Below, in pieces: positions 1 to 12,316 of a stretch of 64,000 nucleotides of DNA (the first letter of the stretch is position 1; each line of letters begins with the position of its first letter). The position numbers were made by a program, and so were the translations under genes. Below the pieces are notes generated by a model. It worked only from the letters and a program-made list of their open reading frames with translations. It was not told the DNA's origin and searched no databases. The DNA comes from Gnetum montanum. Lineage: Eukaryota > Streptophyta > Gnetopsida > Gnetales > Gnetaceae. The stretch spans positions 23,928 to 87,927 of the forward strand of contig MNCI01036290.1 of assembly GCA_015680685.1 (NCBI GenBank), written 5' to 3'.

Positions 1-928
1 GGTTGAGGACTACTGCACTAGATCCATCAATCTTTCTAGTGATCAATTTTTGTAGTCACAATAGTTTTCTTAGGACTAGAAGGAGGGTTTCCATTCAATT
101 TCTACATCCAATCTTATGACCATCATTGCCAACATTGATTGTTATCCTGGAATTTGCAACTTTTTGCTTCAAAACCTTAGAATTTTTGCATCAAATAACA
201 TTGTAACCCATCCCTCTTGTAACCAAAGCCCAAGATGAAAGTTTTAGGTCTTTGGGTTTTCAAGATTTTCATAGTAGTTACTGTGAATTTCAAGCCCAAC
301 ATTAGCATCCCACTAAAACCTTCAAAAGCTCAATGCTACCTCTTCTCCTTACAGTAGAACTTACAGGTGGTTGGATGGTGGTTTTTTCATTGTACTTGCT
401 TTAAATCTTTCAACCCAAAGCCAGCATCGATATCTTTGCCCCTTTTCTCCTTTTTTTTGTTACCAATATTTTTGTAGTTTCCAAAGTGGATGGTCCAACC
501 TTTCTGGAAACCATCTAAATTCTAGAAGTTGGCTTCCCCCTCTATCTTTCCAAGCTAAGAAAATTGATAGCTTGCTAAAACAAGTTTTAGTAGAAAAAAA
601 TCAACTTTCCATTTTTGTTTTAGGCATTTTCCCCCATCAATGTTCGATTAGAAGGTGTGAGATTCCTATGGTCTCAACCCCCTTCTTTCCCCCTTGCAAT
701 GCTTAGCATTGAGGTAGTTAGTGTGCCAACATTGGTAAAGCTTGTTACCAACTTTTCATTTTATTTTTTGGCCTATTCCCCCATCAACATTGAATCAAAA
801 AGTATGAGATTTTCATCATCTCACCCCCCTTCTTTCCCCCTACCATACCTAGCATAGAGGTAGTTGGGATGTTAGCATGGGTGAGGCTTAACACCAACAT
901 TTCAAAATTTCCATTTTTGGTAAAGGGA
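1..928 (+). mobile_element. Leader of plus-strand Tat element Tat-C (5' part)
   Basis: This stretch aligns by eye with the reverse complement of the Tat-1 leader (about 16600-17798): shared words include the text around 400-640 (TTTCCAAGCTAAGAAAATTG) and the units near 626 and 770, which begin CCCCCATCAA and are spaced about 144 bp apart. The copy is on the plus strand, is cut at 929 by Tat-1, and resumes at 19316 with the sequence that precedes gag. No coding frame is credible: short open frames here overlap on both strands and have no homologue. The 5' LTR of this element lies outside the window. The identification rests on colinearity with Tat-1 on both sides of the insertion. Confidence 0.7.
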
Positions 929-929
929 T

Positions 930-2446
930 TGCTACAACTAAAAACCTTGAATTTTGGAAAAACCAAGGATCCTTGGTGTAGTAGTTCCTCAACCCTAAAT
1001 CCCTAGGGCCTCTATGGGAAAAATTGGATTCAAGATGCCCGAGCCGATCTTGTAGATCAACCAAGGATGTATGAAATACAAAACATGGTAATACAAATAG
1101 ATTCAAATAATGCACAAAAAATAAATTTATTTTTGAATACAAAACTTAAAACTTAAAACTTTATTGAGAAAGAATAAAGATTAAGTTAGAGAAATGTGTA
1201 TAAATGATGTCTAGATGAGTAGAAAGGGAGTTCACTTATGCAAGAGTTCAAAGCCCATTGAAGCTAATGTGATTTGCTTCATGATCTAGGTACTAAGCCA
1301 CTCTTGATGATATAGAATCTTCCTCAACTATGGCAACCTCAAATCTACAAGTTGGGTCATTACTGGGAATGAGAAGAGTAGAAAATTTTGATAATAGGTT
1401 GATCCACACTAGGGATTGGAAATCCCAGAAGTATAGCGTTGACACCAAAAATCCACAAATCTCAAGGTGATTATGCTTCCACTATGGGATTTAAGAGGAT
1501 GCAAACATGGAAGATTACAATAATCCTTAACTGCTTGAAAATTCTCCAAATGTGGAATTGTAATGGCTAAACTTTGTTAAGAATTTTCTTGATAGTGTAA
1601 AATGCTAAATGTTGTCAAAAATGCTAAACCATGAGAAAAATTTCTAAACCTATAAATGGTGTTGGAGCTAGTTTTTATAGGTTATTTGGACTAGGATTGA
1701 GACTAAAAAATGACCATGATTTCGTTACAAAAATTACTACAAATTGGTTGCCAAATTTAGGTGAGATGGATGCCCAAATATGGAGAGTTACTATACATAA
1801 TAATTGCTTTTCCCGATGGCGATTTCATCTACTATAAATAGTAACCAGGGTAGACCTTCCACTGTGGAGATAAATCTTCTACATTGAGCTCTCCACCATG
1901 CTTGCTAAAGTGGCTGGTCAATGTTGAAGTGCATGAAGTGATGAATTTTGGCTTATTTGGCTTCCACACTAGAGGATTGAGTTTTTCATGCTGGGGATGA
2001 AGCCTCCACATTGGGGAAAACTTCCATCTTGAGGGGGAAAATCTTTGAGGCTATGCATGTGGTCCCCATGTTAAAGGAAGAAAGTTTCAAAAACCCCCAT
2101 CCTTCCAAACTAGGGGTAGGTGAGATCTACCCTTCTACATGTGTTTCCAGTATATGAAAATGTATACACCCAATAAAACCCATCAAATTGCCTTTTTTAT
2201 CCATTCCAAAAGGCAATTTTGACCCCCTAAAGCCCAAATATAAACCCCAAGTAACTTTTTTCACTTGGGGAATGAGGATATGAGCACTTATGAGGCATTT
2301 TTTGGCCTAAAAAATATAAAGTATGTGAAATTTCCCACTGTGGATTACAGTTTTTACATTTACAATGAAGTTTTGCCTCAGGTTTCATGGGGTGAAAGCT
2401 ACATGATGAATATTAGCTATAACATGCAAATTTTTGTGGTGTTTCA
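930..2446 (-). repeat. Tat-1 LTR (3' LTR in sense)
   Basis: Direct repeat of 17799-19315. The plus-strand edges are TGCTACAACT and GTGTTTCA, so in sense it opens TGAAACAC and closes with a decayed CA. Near 1965-2060 it contains short reiterations of a CTTCCATGCTGGGGA-like word. There is no open frame. Confidence 0.85.
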
Positions 2447-2459
2447 ATGGTCCCTCTTT
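2447..2459 (-). other. Polypurine tract of Tat-1
   Basis: In sense direction the bases are AAAGAGGGACCAT, directly against the LTR start TGAAAC. This is the expected site of plus-strand DNA priming, and the same arrangement is seen in Tat-2 (26963-26975). Confidence 0.7.
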
Positions 2460-2539
2460 GTTGGTGCTTAGAGGATTGACTCAAGATGCATCAACAAAGA
2501 ATACAAAATACCATTGCATATTATAATGCTACAATGCAT

Positions 2540-2670
2540 ATAGGTCACATGAGAATCTAGCTATCTAGGTCACCAAGATTGCTAGTTTAAGGCCATGGAG
2601 GGCCATGGTGCTAGGTTAAGTCCCTGGTAGGCCATGTTGCTAGTTTAAGATCATAGTGGACTACTGGAAG
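2540..2670 (-). repeat. Short tandem repeats after integrase (Tat-1)
   Basis: Three or four degenerate units of about 35-45 bp, each beginning TAGTTTAAGGCC or similar and followed by a GGCCATGG-type stretch. Same repeat family as 28338-28740 in Tat-2, in the same place relative to integrase. Confidence 0.6.
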
Positions 2671-2679
2671 TAGGCTTTC

Positions 2680-4050
2680 TTGTTGATGATCTATTAGGTA
2701 CATGTATCATGAATTTAGATAGGAATGACTGACTAGATTAGCTAGCTCATTTACATCCATGTCAGCTATTTTGAATGCTTCATTAGGCTCTAGTGATAAG
2801 AAAGGATCCTTCCCAGTTGGTTGAGAATTTGTCTACATGCTCATGAACAACCTTGAGGACTAGGTCCCCCTCCTTGATCTTGTGCATGGTCAAGTTATGG
2901 TGATTTTGTTACTTCTAGCTCTCTTGATAGTGCTTGATGTGAGCAAGCACTTACATATGTCACTCCTTCACTAAATCCAAGACTACTGTCCATAACTCCT
3001 TATTCTGCTTGTTGTTGATGAAGGCAATCAAGGCTACTCAGAGTGGTTGTACATGCAATTCAAGAGGTAAAATAGCTTTAGAATCATAAACAAGGCTATA
3101 AGGAGCCATGCTAGTTACTATGCAATAGGTTGTTCTGTATGCCCATAGTGCATGGAGAAGTCACTCATGCTACTTGCATTTGCTAGTTTTAAGCATCTTC
3201 TTGACCAAGTTTATGATGGCCTTACTACTTGCTTTCTCTTGTCCATTGGCTTAAGGGTAGTAAGGTAACAAGAAAGAATGTTTAATGCCTAGGTTGTGAT
3301 AGAAATCCTTCATTTCTTAACTACTAAATTAAGGTCCATTATCTGTAACTATGGTCATGGGTATGCCAAAAGGAGCTACAATGTTATCTAGGATAAATTT
3401 GCAAACCTATGCAGATGTGGTCTTCCTTAGGGTAATAGCCTCAATCCCCTTGATAAAGTATTTGGTTACGGTGATGATGAAGTTATGTCCTGTGGAAGAC
3501 TTAGGCATTATAGGTCCAATGATATCTAATCACCATAATTGAAATGGCCATGTTATCTAGATTGTATGCAACTTATTTAATGATACATGTACTAGGTTGT
3601 GATATCAATGGCATGTGTGACATTGCTTAATATTTTGTAGATAATCATTTTTCATATGGGGCCAATAGTAGCCTAATTTTCTAATCTTAGCGACCATGGA
3701 TCTAGGTCCTATATGTCCTCGACAAACACCCTCATGAACCTCCTCTAGGATTATTCTAGCTTCAATTTTACCTAAGCACTTTAGGAGTATGCCATCATAG
3801 GATTGTCAACATAATGTATTATCACCTATGATGACATACTACTTCAATTGCTTATGTATGACATCCTTCTAAGTAGTAGTTAGGCCTTGTGAGGATTCAC
3901 CATGGATAAGGTAAAATTTGATATCACCATAATACTCCTTGGGAGGAGTAGTATGAAAAATGACCACAAAGGCATCCTTAGTTTTTTATGTGATGGGAGT
4001 AGCGTAGTCCATGGTTAAGGTGGACAACTTACTAAACACATCTAGCATCA
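2680..4050 (-). pseudogene. Tat-1 integrase (broken)
   Basis: Minus-strand translation shows integrase landmarks in order: a zinc-binding start (LEEVHEGVCRGH near 3730-3755, then QCHTCH), the core with LDIIGPIMPK and TVTKYFIK, a second acidic block IVTDNGP, the ANGQEKA block that contains the third catalytic residue, and a C-terminal part with VDKFSTNWEGSF near 2810-2840. Such integrases insert the cDNA into chromosomes. Several in-frame stops and changes break it. It follows the RNase H modules directly, as in Tat elements, and is followed by 30-bp repeats. A bare fossil; no function is expected. Confidence 0.8.
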
Positions 4051-4930
4051 CGCTAAGGGCTAACATGGCAATTGCATCAGCTATGGAATTTTCATTTCTA
4101 GGTATGTGTTGGACATCAACGTCTATGAATTATTGTAATAACTACTTCCCTAGGTCATACTAAGGTTGTAAGTACTTAACTTTGCATGCATAAACCTCAG
4201 TTGCTTAGTTAACCACAAGTTGTGAATCATCTTTGATGGCTAGGCATCTAATTCCTAGGTCATGAGCTATCATTATCCCTTTGATCAAGCCCTCATATTC
4301 TACTATATTGTTGGTACATCAGAACCTAAAATAATAAGGAAAGGATAAGGTCTCACTAGATGGAAATGTTATGACAGTAGTAGCACTAGTGGCATGGGTG
4401 GTTGAAGCTCTATTAAAGTTCATGACTACTTCATAATCCTTGGGCATTTGGCTAATTGTATTAATGTGTTCATCAAGGAACTCGGGGTCTATAATTATTT
4501 GGTCACCAATAGGTGAAATTGTGAGTTTTATGGCTATAGCTTGACCTTTTGTTAAGGATTGAGAGACATAATGGAGGTCAACCTCCATGATTATGCCTTT
4601 CTATTAGGCTATACATATACTTTGTAGATGTTGGTCATTATGGATCTGAGTATGATGTCCTTGCAAATTATGTTGAATTAGCTTCTGAAGAGGTAGTGTC
4701 TCCATTTTTTTGAGAAGACTAGTGCTAGGTAATACTTCTCCACTTTAGTGTATATGGTTTCATGGACAACTAACACATGGCTAAGGTAGTATATAGGCAT
4801 CTCTACTCCATCATCATGTTTTTGATAGAGTAGAGAGGAAATGGATGTATCAGAGATGGTGAGATAGGAGGATAGACTATCAATAGTTTTTTCAAATTTT
4901 ACTTAACGCTTTCAAAGGACTCTTGGTATT
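4051..4930 (-). pseudogene. Tat-1 RNase H pair (gRH and aRNH, broken)
   Basis: Two RNase H-like parts can be made out. The first, upstream in sense (about 4590-4930), is the normal gypsy RNase H and is badly decayed. The second (about 4060-4590) shows IIDPEFLDEH, then NNIVEYEGLIKG and DDSQLVVN, the signature of the additional archaeal-type RNase H that Tat-lineage plant retrotransposons acquired. It ends with IPRNENSIADAIA before integrase. RNase H removes the RNA strand during reverse transcription. Stops interrupt both. The same pair is clearer in Tat-2 at 30060-30860. Confidence 0.7.
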
Positions 4931-4933
4931 GAG

Positions 4934-6067
4934 CTATCCACTCATAGTAAACTCCTTTCTTAAGCAAGTGATGCATGGGTGTAACTTATTTGTAAGCCTA
5001 ATGATAAGCCTACGAATAAAATGTAATCTACTTTGTAATCCCCAAAGCTCTTTAAGGTTGGTAGGTTCTACTAAATTGGATATAGCCTTAACCTTATTAG
5101 GATCTATGTGTATCCTTACTTTAGAGCCTACAAATCCAAGCATCTTACCATTCTTGATACCAAAGACACAATTCTTAGGATTGAGGCTAAGCTTGTATTT
5201 GAGACATTGTTTAAGCACAAGATCTAGGTTATACACATGGTCATTGGCCATCTTAGATTTCATGATTATGTCATCTACGTAATCATTAAGTAAGCCTAAC
5301 ATGTAATTACTAAAGATATAGGTCTTGGCTCTTTGGTATGTTGCTTTGGCATTTTCAAGACCAAAGGGAATCATTGTATAACAAAAAGTACCCCATGGGG
5401 TCATAAAGGTCATGCTAAGTTGGTGCTCTAGGTTGATCAATACTAGGCAAAGGGAAGTCACCCTTGATAGTTACTTTATTTAGGTCTTGAAAATCAATGC
5501 AAATAGGGATAGTCCCATTTTTCTTAGGAACTACAACTATGTTGGATATCCACTCTATGTAATTGATAGCCCTAATGAAACCTGCTTGGTAGAGCTTTAA
5601 GATTTCATCATAAACTACCAAGGCCAAATTAGGTCTAATCTTGCACATATTTTGCTTAAGTGGTCTAACTCTAGGGTCTAGTATGATGTTCTACTAGACT
5701 AGATGTGGGTCTAGGCTTGGCATATCTTCATATGTCCAAGCAAATGCTTTAATGTTATTTTGTAAGACTTTGGTGATGTCTTGGACACATTGAGGCTCTA
5801 GTGAGGAACTTAGTTTAAGGGTTTTCTCCTTATTACTATGTGTTATGAAAAGAACCTCAACTAAAGAGTCGTTGTTATGTCCCTTGCTTCTAAGTCAAGG
5901 GTTTTGACTAGGTTTTCAATCCATTCTAGAGGTTTATCTATTGAGGCTATGTGGTCTACAAGACTCTTAGGCTCAAGATCTAGGTAATCAAGGTTGATAC
6001 ACCATTTAATATCATTGTGAGGTCTATGTAGACACAAAGGTAAACTGATTTGCTTCCAAGTACTCAT
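4934..6067 (-). pseudogene. Tat-1 reverse transcriptase with motif A deleted
   Basis: The reverse transcriptase reads from about 6067 down to 4934. The lead-in DLEARDIT and the palm entry GFIRAINYIEWISNIVVVPK are followed by CIDFQDLNK and FPLPSIDQ. The frame then jumps straight to INLEHQL. Compared with Tat-2 (about 31530-31640), roughly 90 bases are missing, including the motif A aspartate; an ATCAA microhomology marks the junction near 5435. The catalytic YVDD box is intact in this copy (NDYVDDIIMKSK), followed by SLNPKNCVFGI and the thumb region. With motif A gone the enzyme is certainly inactive. Confidence 0.85.
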
Positions 6068-6299
6068 ACTTTGATCCTAAATGTAAACCAAAAGCATATT
6101 AACTGACACCTAGGTAAAAGTAAATAAATAATGTTAAAATTCCATAAAACACATGCGAATCTAATGCAATCAAGGTCATCCAAGGTCATAAGTGAGATAA
6201 GGTGAATTTGGCAAAGTGCAATAGAGGCAAAGAAAGATCAAGTGAAGCTCAAACTAGGGAAAACATAAGAAATAAGACTACAAGTGGTCACTAAAGGTC

Positions 6300-6430
6300 A
6301 CAATTTTGTCAATTTTAGGCCTTAGTAGTTCATGATGATAGTGTAGAGTCTTGGTGGACTATCATGCTAATTAAGGCCTTAGTAGACCATGGTCATATGG
6401 TGTCAAATGGTGGTTAGGGAAGGTCAAACC
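6300..6430 (-). repeat. Short tandem repeats upstream of RT (Tat-1)
   Basis: Three degenerate units built on AGGCCTTAGTAG and TTGGTGGACTATC. They belong to the same family as the repeats at 2540-2670 and 12700-12800 and lie between the reverse-strand gene zone and RT, matching 32380-32700 in Tat-2. Bases 6431-6939 after them hold no gene or clear repeat. Confidence 0.5.
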
Positions 6431-6939
6431 TCACTATTTGATATCATTTAAAGGCCAAAAAGAAAAATAGAGCATATTAAGACAAACAATGAACCCATAA
6501 GGCTATATAAAGGCTATAGAAGGTAAACCAAGTCATCAAGGCAACATATGTCCAAAAACAAGCTAGAACATTACATAGTAAGACAAAAATCAAGCAAAAT
6601 AGGCTATATATGATAAAATTTAGCTAATATAGGTAAACGATGGTTAGGTTTTGCTAGCGTTAGATCTTAGTGGGTTATGTTTTGAGGCTACAAGACTATT
6701 AAGTGAATTCAAGTACCAATCAAGGCTATTTTTGGGCTATTTGGACCAAAAAAATCAAGTGTTTTGAGGCTTTGATATTGGGCTTAGGGTAGAAATGGGG
6801 ACCCTTAGTATGAAAACTAAGGAAATAGGTTTTGGGATGCTCAGAGGTCCAAATTTGAAGTTCTAGGATCTTCACAAGGTAGAGCAGGGTCATATGCAAC
6901 AAAATTGGCTACTTTTGAGGCCTATAAATGCTAAAAGTA

Positions 6940-9900
6940 AGTTTTGAAGTCTTTTCCCCTTCTTTGCATGCTAGCTAGCATGGAAAATAGGGGGTTTAGC
7001 ATGGATAACCAAAATCAAAATAAAAATAAGATCAAACATTATCAAATAGATAGCTAGAGTCCAAATTTAGAACTTGTGCACCTCCTAGCTTCATTCCAAG
7101 GTAATTTGAGCTAATTTTAAGTGTCAAAATTTGTCAAAATTACTTCCTCCTCTTTTTCCACGCTAATCATAGTATCCTGAACATGGAAAAATAGGGGAAC
7201 ACTTGCTTTATGAATTTAGAGTAACTTAGGAGCACTTTGGCTAGGTTTCTAGGAGCCTAGGGTTGTAGACTTCAATTATGCAAGTTTTTGGCTAATTTTG
7301 GGCTCGTTTGAAGGTTGTTTAAGGGTACTTAGGGTATTTCTCCCATATTTCCACACTAGGTAAGTTAATATAGTGTGAAAGAATAGGGAGAATGAGTTTT
7401 ATGGGTTGAAATGAGGTCATACAAGCAAAATCTTGAGGCTATGAGATCCTAGGCTTCTTCAGTGTAAATCTTTGACTTCCAGGAGTGTCATCTTACCTCC
7501 AAAAGTGGAAAATTAGCTTTTCCCCTTGTTTCCATGTTGAGGAAATACTCCAACATGGAAGAAGCAAGAGTCCTAGATCTAGGCCAATATAGGTCACAAT
7601 CGATCATGCATGTTACCTCCTAGAGTTGCCAGGGTTAAGGGCTATGAATCTATGTCAAAATTTTGGGCATCCCTAAGTGTTTTTTGGGCTTTTCCAACTT
7701 TTTCCATGCTAGAGATGGAGATATTACCATGGAAAACTAGGTGGAACCACTTTTTGGCAATCTGGGATTAGTCTTGTAAATATTAAGGGCTCTAATGGCT
7801 ACTGTCAAGGTTCTAGAGTGCATGAAAGGTTATTTAATGTCATTCTAAGGTGTTTAGGAGCCCTAAACAAGTTTTTCCTTGAATTTAAACACTAGGGATA
7901 CTCTCCTTAGCATGGAAGAATGGATTACTAATGTGGAAGAACCATGCAACTCAGAACTAGATCAATTTTGATCTTAATCAAATATTCATGTCAGGCTCTA
8001 GGGTTACCAGGGTTGAGGACTATGGTTTGGTGTTAAATTTTTATTATTTTGATTCTAAGAATTTTTTTGGGCTTCCTCCCTTTTTTCCACACTAGGAATA
8101 GGATTTTGATCATGGAAAACTAGGGGGAATCAATTTTTAGCCTTTTGACATAAGTTTCTTAAAGTTTGAAGGCTCTAAATGATGTTGGCAGGGTCCTAGA
8201 GCATATGCAAGTCTAGTTAATGTTGTTTTGAGGTAGTTATAAATCCAAAATGGGTTTTCCCATTAATTTCCATGCTAAGAAGCATGAACAAGAAAATTCC
8301 TAGCACGGAGGCACCATAAAACTTAGATCTAGCTTAGTTTTAACTTCAATCGACCATGCATGCCAGCCTTTCAGGTTGTTGGGGTAAAAATGGTTATTTT
8401 ATAGGTTTGACAAGTGCTTTTTGATCTTCCACCTCTTTTTCCATGTTGGGGATGGTATTCCTAGAGTGGAAATTGAGGAGAAATATATTTTTATTCTTTT
8501 ACATCATTTCTAGTCATGCATGTAGGTCCTTAATGTTACTAGTGATGATGGTTAATGACTGGTGTCAAAATATTGCTATTTTGTAGGTTAAAGAGTGGTT
8601 TTTGGGCTTCTCCCTCTTTTTCCATGATAGGGCTTTCATGCTTAATGTGGAAAATTGGGTGGAAAGCTTTTTTTCCTTTTTGGTCACTTTCAATCATGCA
8701 TGTGGGCTTCTAAGGTCTCTGGCATTGATTGCTAATACTTGATGTTGAAATTTGGTTGTTTCAAGGGTCATTAGGTAATTTTTGGGCTTCTCCTCATTTT
8801 TCCACATTACATGGAAAATTTTAAGGGAAGCTTTTTGGTCATTTGTGATCACTTTTAGTCATGCATGTAGCCTTCTAAGGTTGCCAATGTCGATTGCTAA
8901 CATTTGATGTCAAGATGCAGTCATTTCAAGGATCATTAGGTAATTTTTTTTATTTTTCCCCCTTTTTCACATTGGTAATTCTATGATCAAGTTATAAAAT
9001 TATGTGGAAGGCCTTTTTAGCTTTTTATGATCATTCTGGCTATGCATGAATGTCCACAGGGTTGCTGTCATTGGTCATCAGTGCCTAAGTTCAAGATCTA
9101 GTTTTTTTGAGGGTTGTGAGGGGATTTTCAAGCTTCTCCCCTTTTATCCATTCTAAAGGTGAAAGGCTTAGTATGGAATAGGTCTCCCTCAATAAAGAAA
9201 TTCAGATCTAGGCCAAATCAATAGTGGATCAACCATGCATGTCAACCTCTAGGGTTGTCAATGTTGACAGTCAATGTTGGGTGTCAAGATTTGATAATTT
9301 GGAGGCTGCTAAGTGCCTCATGTAATCTACACCCTTTCTTCCATGTTGGGCATGGTGGCCATAGCATTGATGAGAGGGGATGATAGGTTTGTACCATATT
9401 TGACCACTTTTAAGACTTCTAGAACCTCTAGAGGTTTTGGAAAGGTCTAGGAGTCACTAGGCATCAAGAAATGGTCATTAGGTCATTAGGATAGGTCATT
9501 TTTGGCTTCTCCCCATCTATCCACATTGAGTGTGAGAGGCTGAGTATGGGAAACACCAAATCCAAAATTTCAAGTGGTTTTGATTAGGTTTGGTAGGGTT
9601 CCTAGGCTGCCAGAGATGCTTGGATGGATCCTAGGTCACATGGGGCCCATTTTGGGGTCCAAACTTGTTCTAGATGGATGTTGGAAGGTAAGTAAGTTTT
9701 ACCTTCATTCTTCCACATTGGTAATTACTACCCTAACGTGGAAATCCATGGTGTCTAGCCTTGTTGATGTCTTACCCACTTTTGGAAACTTTGGATTGAA
9801 AAAGGTAGGTTTGGGTTATCAAAAATAGAAAAATATTTGTGATTCCAATGATTTTGTAAAATAATAGGCATGTTTCCATGCTAGAAATGGTATTCTCAAC
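6940..9900. repeat. Degenerate ~180-bp tandem array inside Tat-1
   Basis: A recurring pyrimidine block followed by TTTCCATG-like bases and a GCTAGGG/TTGGGG-like tail recurs near 6950, 7140, 7330, 7505, 7690, 7870, 8070, 8245, 8425, 8605, 8785, 8955, 9130, 9325, 9505, 9705 and 9870, about 17 units with a period near 180 bp. Second-half words such as CATGCATG and AGGTTGCCA recur in phase. Units are diverged and carry no reading frame. The array sits where Tat-2 and Tat-C keep the body of the reverse-strand gene. Confidence 0.7.
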
Positions 9901-10164
9901 ATGGATGCATGAGGTTAAGGTTTCCATAAGGTTTTAAGAGTGAAAATTGACAAAAACCTCAGCATTGATGCAAGTTTTGTTTAATAATGAAGGTGCAAGG
10001 TGGGGTTCATAATCCAAAAAAATTTAAAATTTTGAAAAGTGAAGTTGTTTCCCATCCAAAAATAATGTGAACTATACTTTCCCCCTTTGCACTTTAGTTC
10101 ACTTGTTGTTATGGTACACTGAATTGGCAGCTGGGGTTTCAAGGTGTGTGTTTAGATTTTAGAT

Positions 10165-10491
10165 GAGCCTTATATATCAAATTTTACATGTTTTGATCAT
10201 AGTTATCATTCTACAAAAACAACACATTGGAGGAGAGCTCTAGTAGAGATTCTTGTGGAAACAAAAACCAATTCTTAGTATGGAAGCCTCACATCTTCCT
10301 CAAAACTAGCATTTATCTCTCATCCTTCTCAATTTCTAGCCATTCCTAGCGTTGAGTCTACCATGGTGCCAAAGCAATGAAGGTGAAAGAGTTAAAACCT
10401 AGTGAATCAAAAGGATGGATAAAAATTATTAGAAGCTAAAATAGGTACCCAAGCCCATATCCATCTAGGAATTTTTTGTTGCTACTCAAAG
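10165..10491 (+). pseudogene. Possible promoter and first exon of the reverse gene, Tat-1 remnant
   Basis: A TATA-like stretch (TTATATATC near 10171) is followed about 200 bp on by ATGAAGGTGAAAGAG (near 10378), which opens a frame with one stop and runs to CTCAAAG at 10491 next to GTAGGC, a plausible splice donor. The arrangement (TATA, short lysine-rich first exon, donor, long AT-rich intron) matches 32831-33091 in Tat-2. The protein similarity itself is too weak to count. The call depends mainly on position and on the clear last exon at 12317. Confidence 0.35.
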
Positions 10492-12316
10492 GTAGGCATT
10501 TCTACCTATTTTTGCATTTTTTTCTAAGGTTTTTCAAGTTTTGTTTTTCATGTGTTAGGGCCATTTTTTCCAAATCTACTCTAGTTGAGGGATTAAAATG
10601 TAATTCTAATGAAATACCACCTCCTATTTTGGCTACTTCCATGTATATCTATAGTTTTTTCATTGCTTTAGCTTTTGTACATTAGGGCTTGCTATTTCAT
10701 GTCTTTTTTCTCAAAATTTTGGGGGTGTGGCCATTTTTTTCAGATCTAGGCCTTATGATTTGTTAAAATTAAATTTCAAAAAAAAATCCTAGCCCATTAT
10801 TTTGGTGTGAATTTTAATGGATTTCAATGGTTTTTGTTATTTTTACTATTTCTATGGCTATATGAAATCTAGTTTTGAGATTTCTAAAGTTTTAGCATGA
10901 AAAAGTAAGCAATGTTATGTATTTTTCCCTGGCATAACGGCTACATATTTGTAAACGTTAAGGTTATGGGTTTGTATCTATTTTTCTGAGCTTTCCAATG
11001 GCTATTTTCGTGTTTAATTTGACATTGAAATTAAGAAGTTATGGTTGTTTTCCTAACATTGCGCAGGTAGGTTGTTTGTTCCACTTTTTCAATTTTATGT
11101 AATTTTATGAAATTTTTCTAAGGAAACGGAAAAGGTGTTGGGTATTTTATTGTCATGGATATGTACGCACTAGCTTCAACTTTCCAATAGAGGTAGAATC
11201 ACTCCAATTGGACTTAAAACAAATTTTCTACGATTTTTTTACTAAGCATGTGTAATAAGGATGTTTGTGCCATTTTCAGATTATTGTCCAAATTGACGAA
11301 TTTTTCCTGCATAAATGGAAAAGGCTTTGAATTTTTTCTAATCATGGGTTCTTAGGGATTGATTTAAGCTTTTAAATAGTGGTAGAATCACTTTTTTTGG
11401 AGCTCAAAAATGTTTTTATGAATTTTTTGGCTCTCGCTATGTGAACAAGGAAAAATCATGGTTGTGGTACATTAACCATTTGGAAATAGAAGTTGTTGAT
11501 ATGTATAAATTATGTTTTTCTTTTGTGAACATGTAAAATTAATGCTTAATTTTTCTTTTTCAAGAAGATAAAAAGCTTTTTATATTTTAAATAAGCTTTT
11601 ACTATGGCTACGTGGCTTTTTCTAAGTTTATTATGCTTTTCCTAAATTTGTGCATAGTTTAGATCTTTTTTCCAAATTTATACATGCTTTGCATAATTTA
11701 GATGTTTTTTCTAAATTTATACTTGATTTTTCTAAATTTATGCATAATCTAGATTCTTTTTCTAAATTTATGTATAATTTAAATGAAGACAGTTTTGGCT
11801 ATAAAATATGTTAACAATGCTTTTATGGAATTTGTTAGGCTAATTTAGTTAAAGACCTAAGAGGTTTTTAGAAAGGATAATTTCACCTTTGACTTATGAA
11901 TTTTTTTCAAAATTTGTTAAGAATTTCCAATTGGTCATGATGTAAAGGTATGCAAGGTTGTAATAATGTTTTCTTGTGGAATTACTTAGGCTAATTTAGA
12001 TAAAGACCTTGGAGGATTTTATAGAGGCTAATTTCACCTTCGACTAGATGTTTTGTCCAAATTTTCTAAGTAATTCCAATTGGCCATAATGTATCTACTT
12101 TGAAAGGTTGTAATAATGTCTTTTTTGGTGAAATTTATAAAGCTAATTTAGATAACCACCTTAGAGCTTCTTACAAAGGCTAATTTCACCTCCAACTAGG
12201 ATGTTTTTTCTAAGTTTGTTAAGAAATTTTAGTTGGTCATAATGTTTTGGTTTTGAGTTATGGTTTTGGCTATGGGTTAGTGATTGGCTATATTTTGTTA
12301 CATTCTAGGCCTTAGG
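10492..12316 (+). repeat. AT-rich intron remnant with two local tandem arrays
   Basis: No protein-coding frame holds up here. Bases 11600-11790 contain about five reiterations of a TTTCTAAATTTATGCATAATT-like word. Bases 11820-12240 contain three copies of a ~135-bp unit (starts near 11822, 11975 and 12115), each with GGCTAATTTCACCT and ending near AATTGGTCATAATG. A single copy of this unit occurs in Tat-C at about 62000-62120, directly upstream of the reverse gene there. So the block is probably intron or upstream sequence of the reverse gene that has been triplicated in Tat-1. Confidence 0.5.

Noticed and set aside
371-966. Several short overlapping frames in the left leader
   Set aside because: They lie in repeat units that are non-coding in the homologous Tat-1 leader and occur on both strands.
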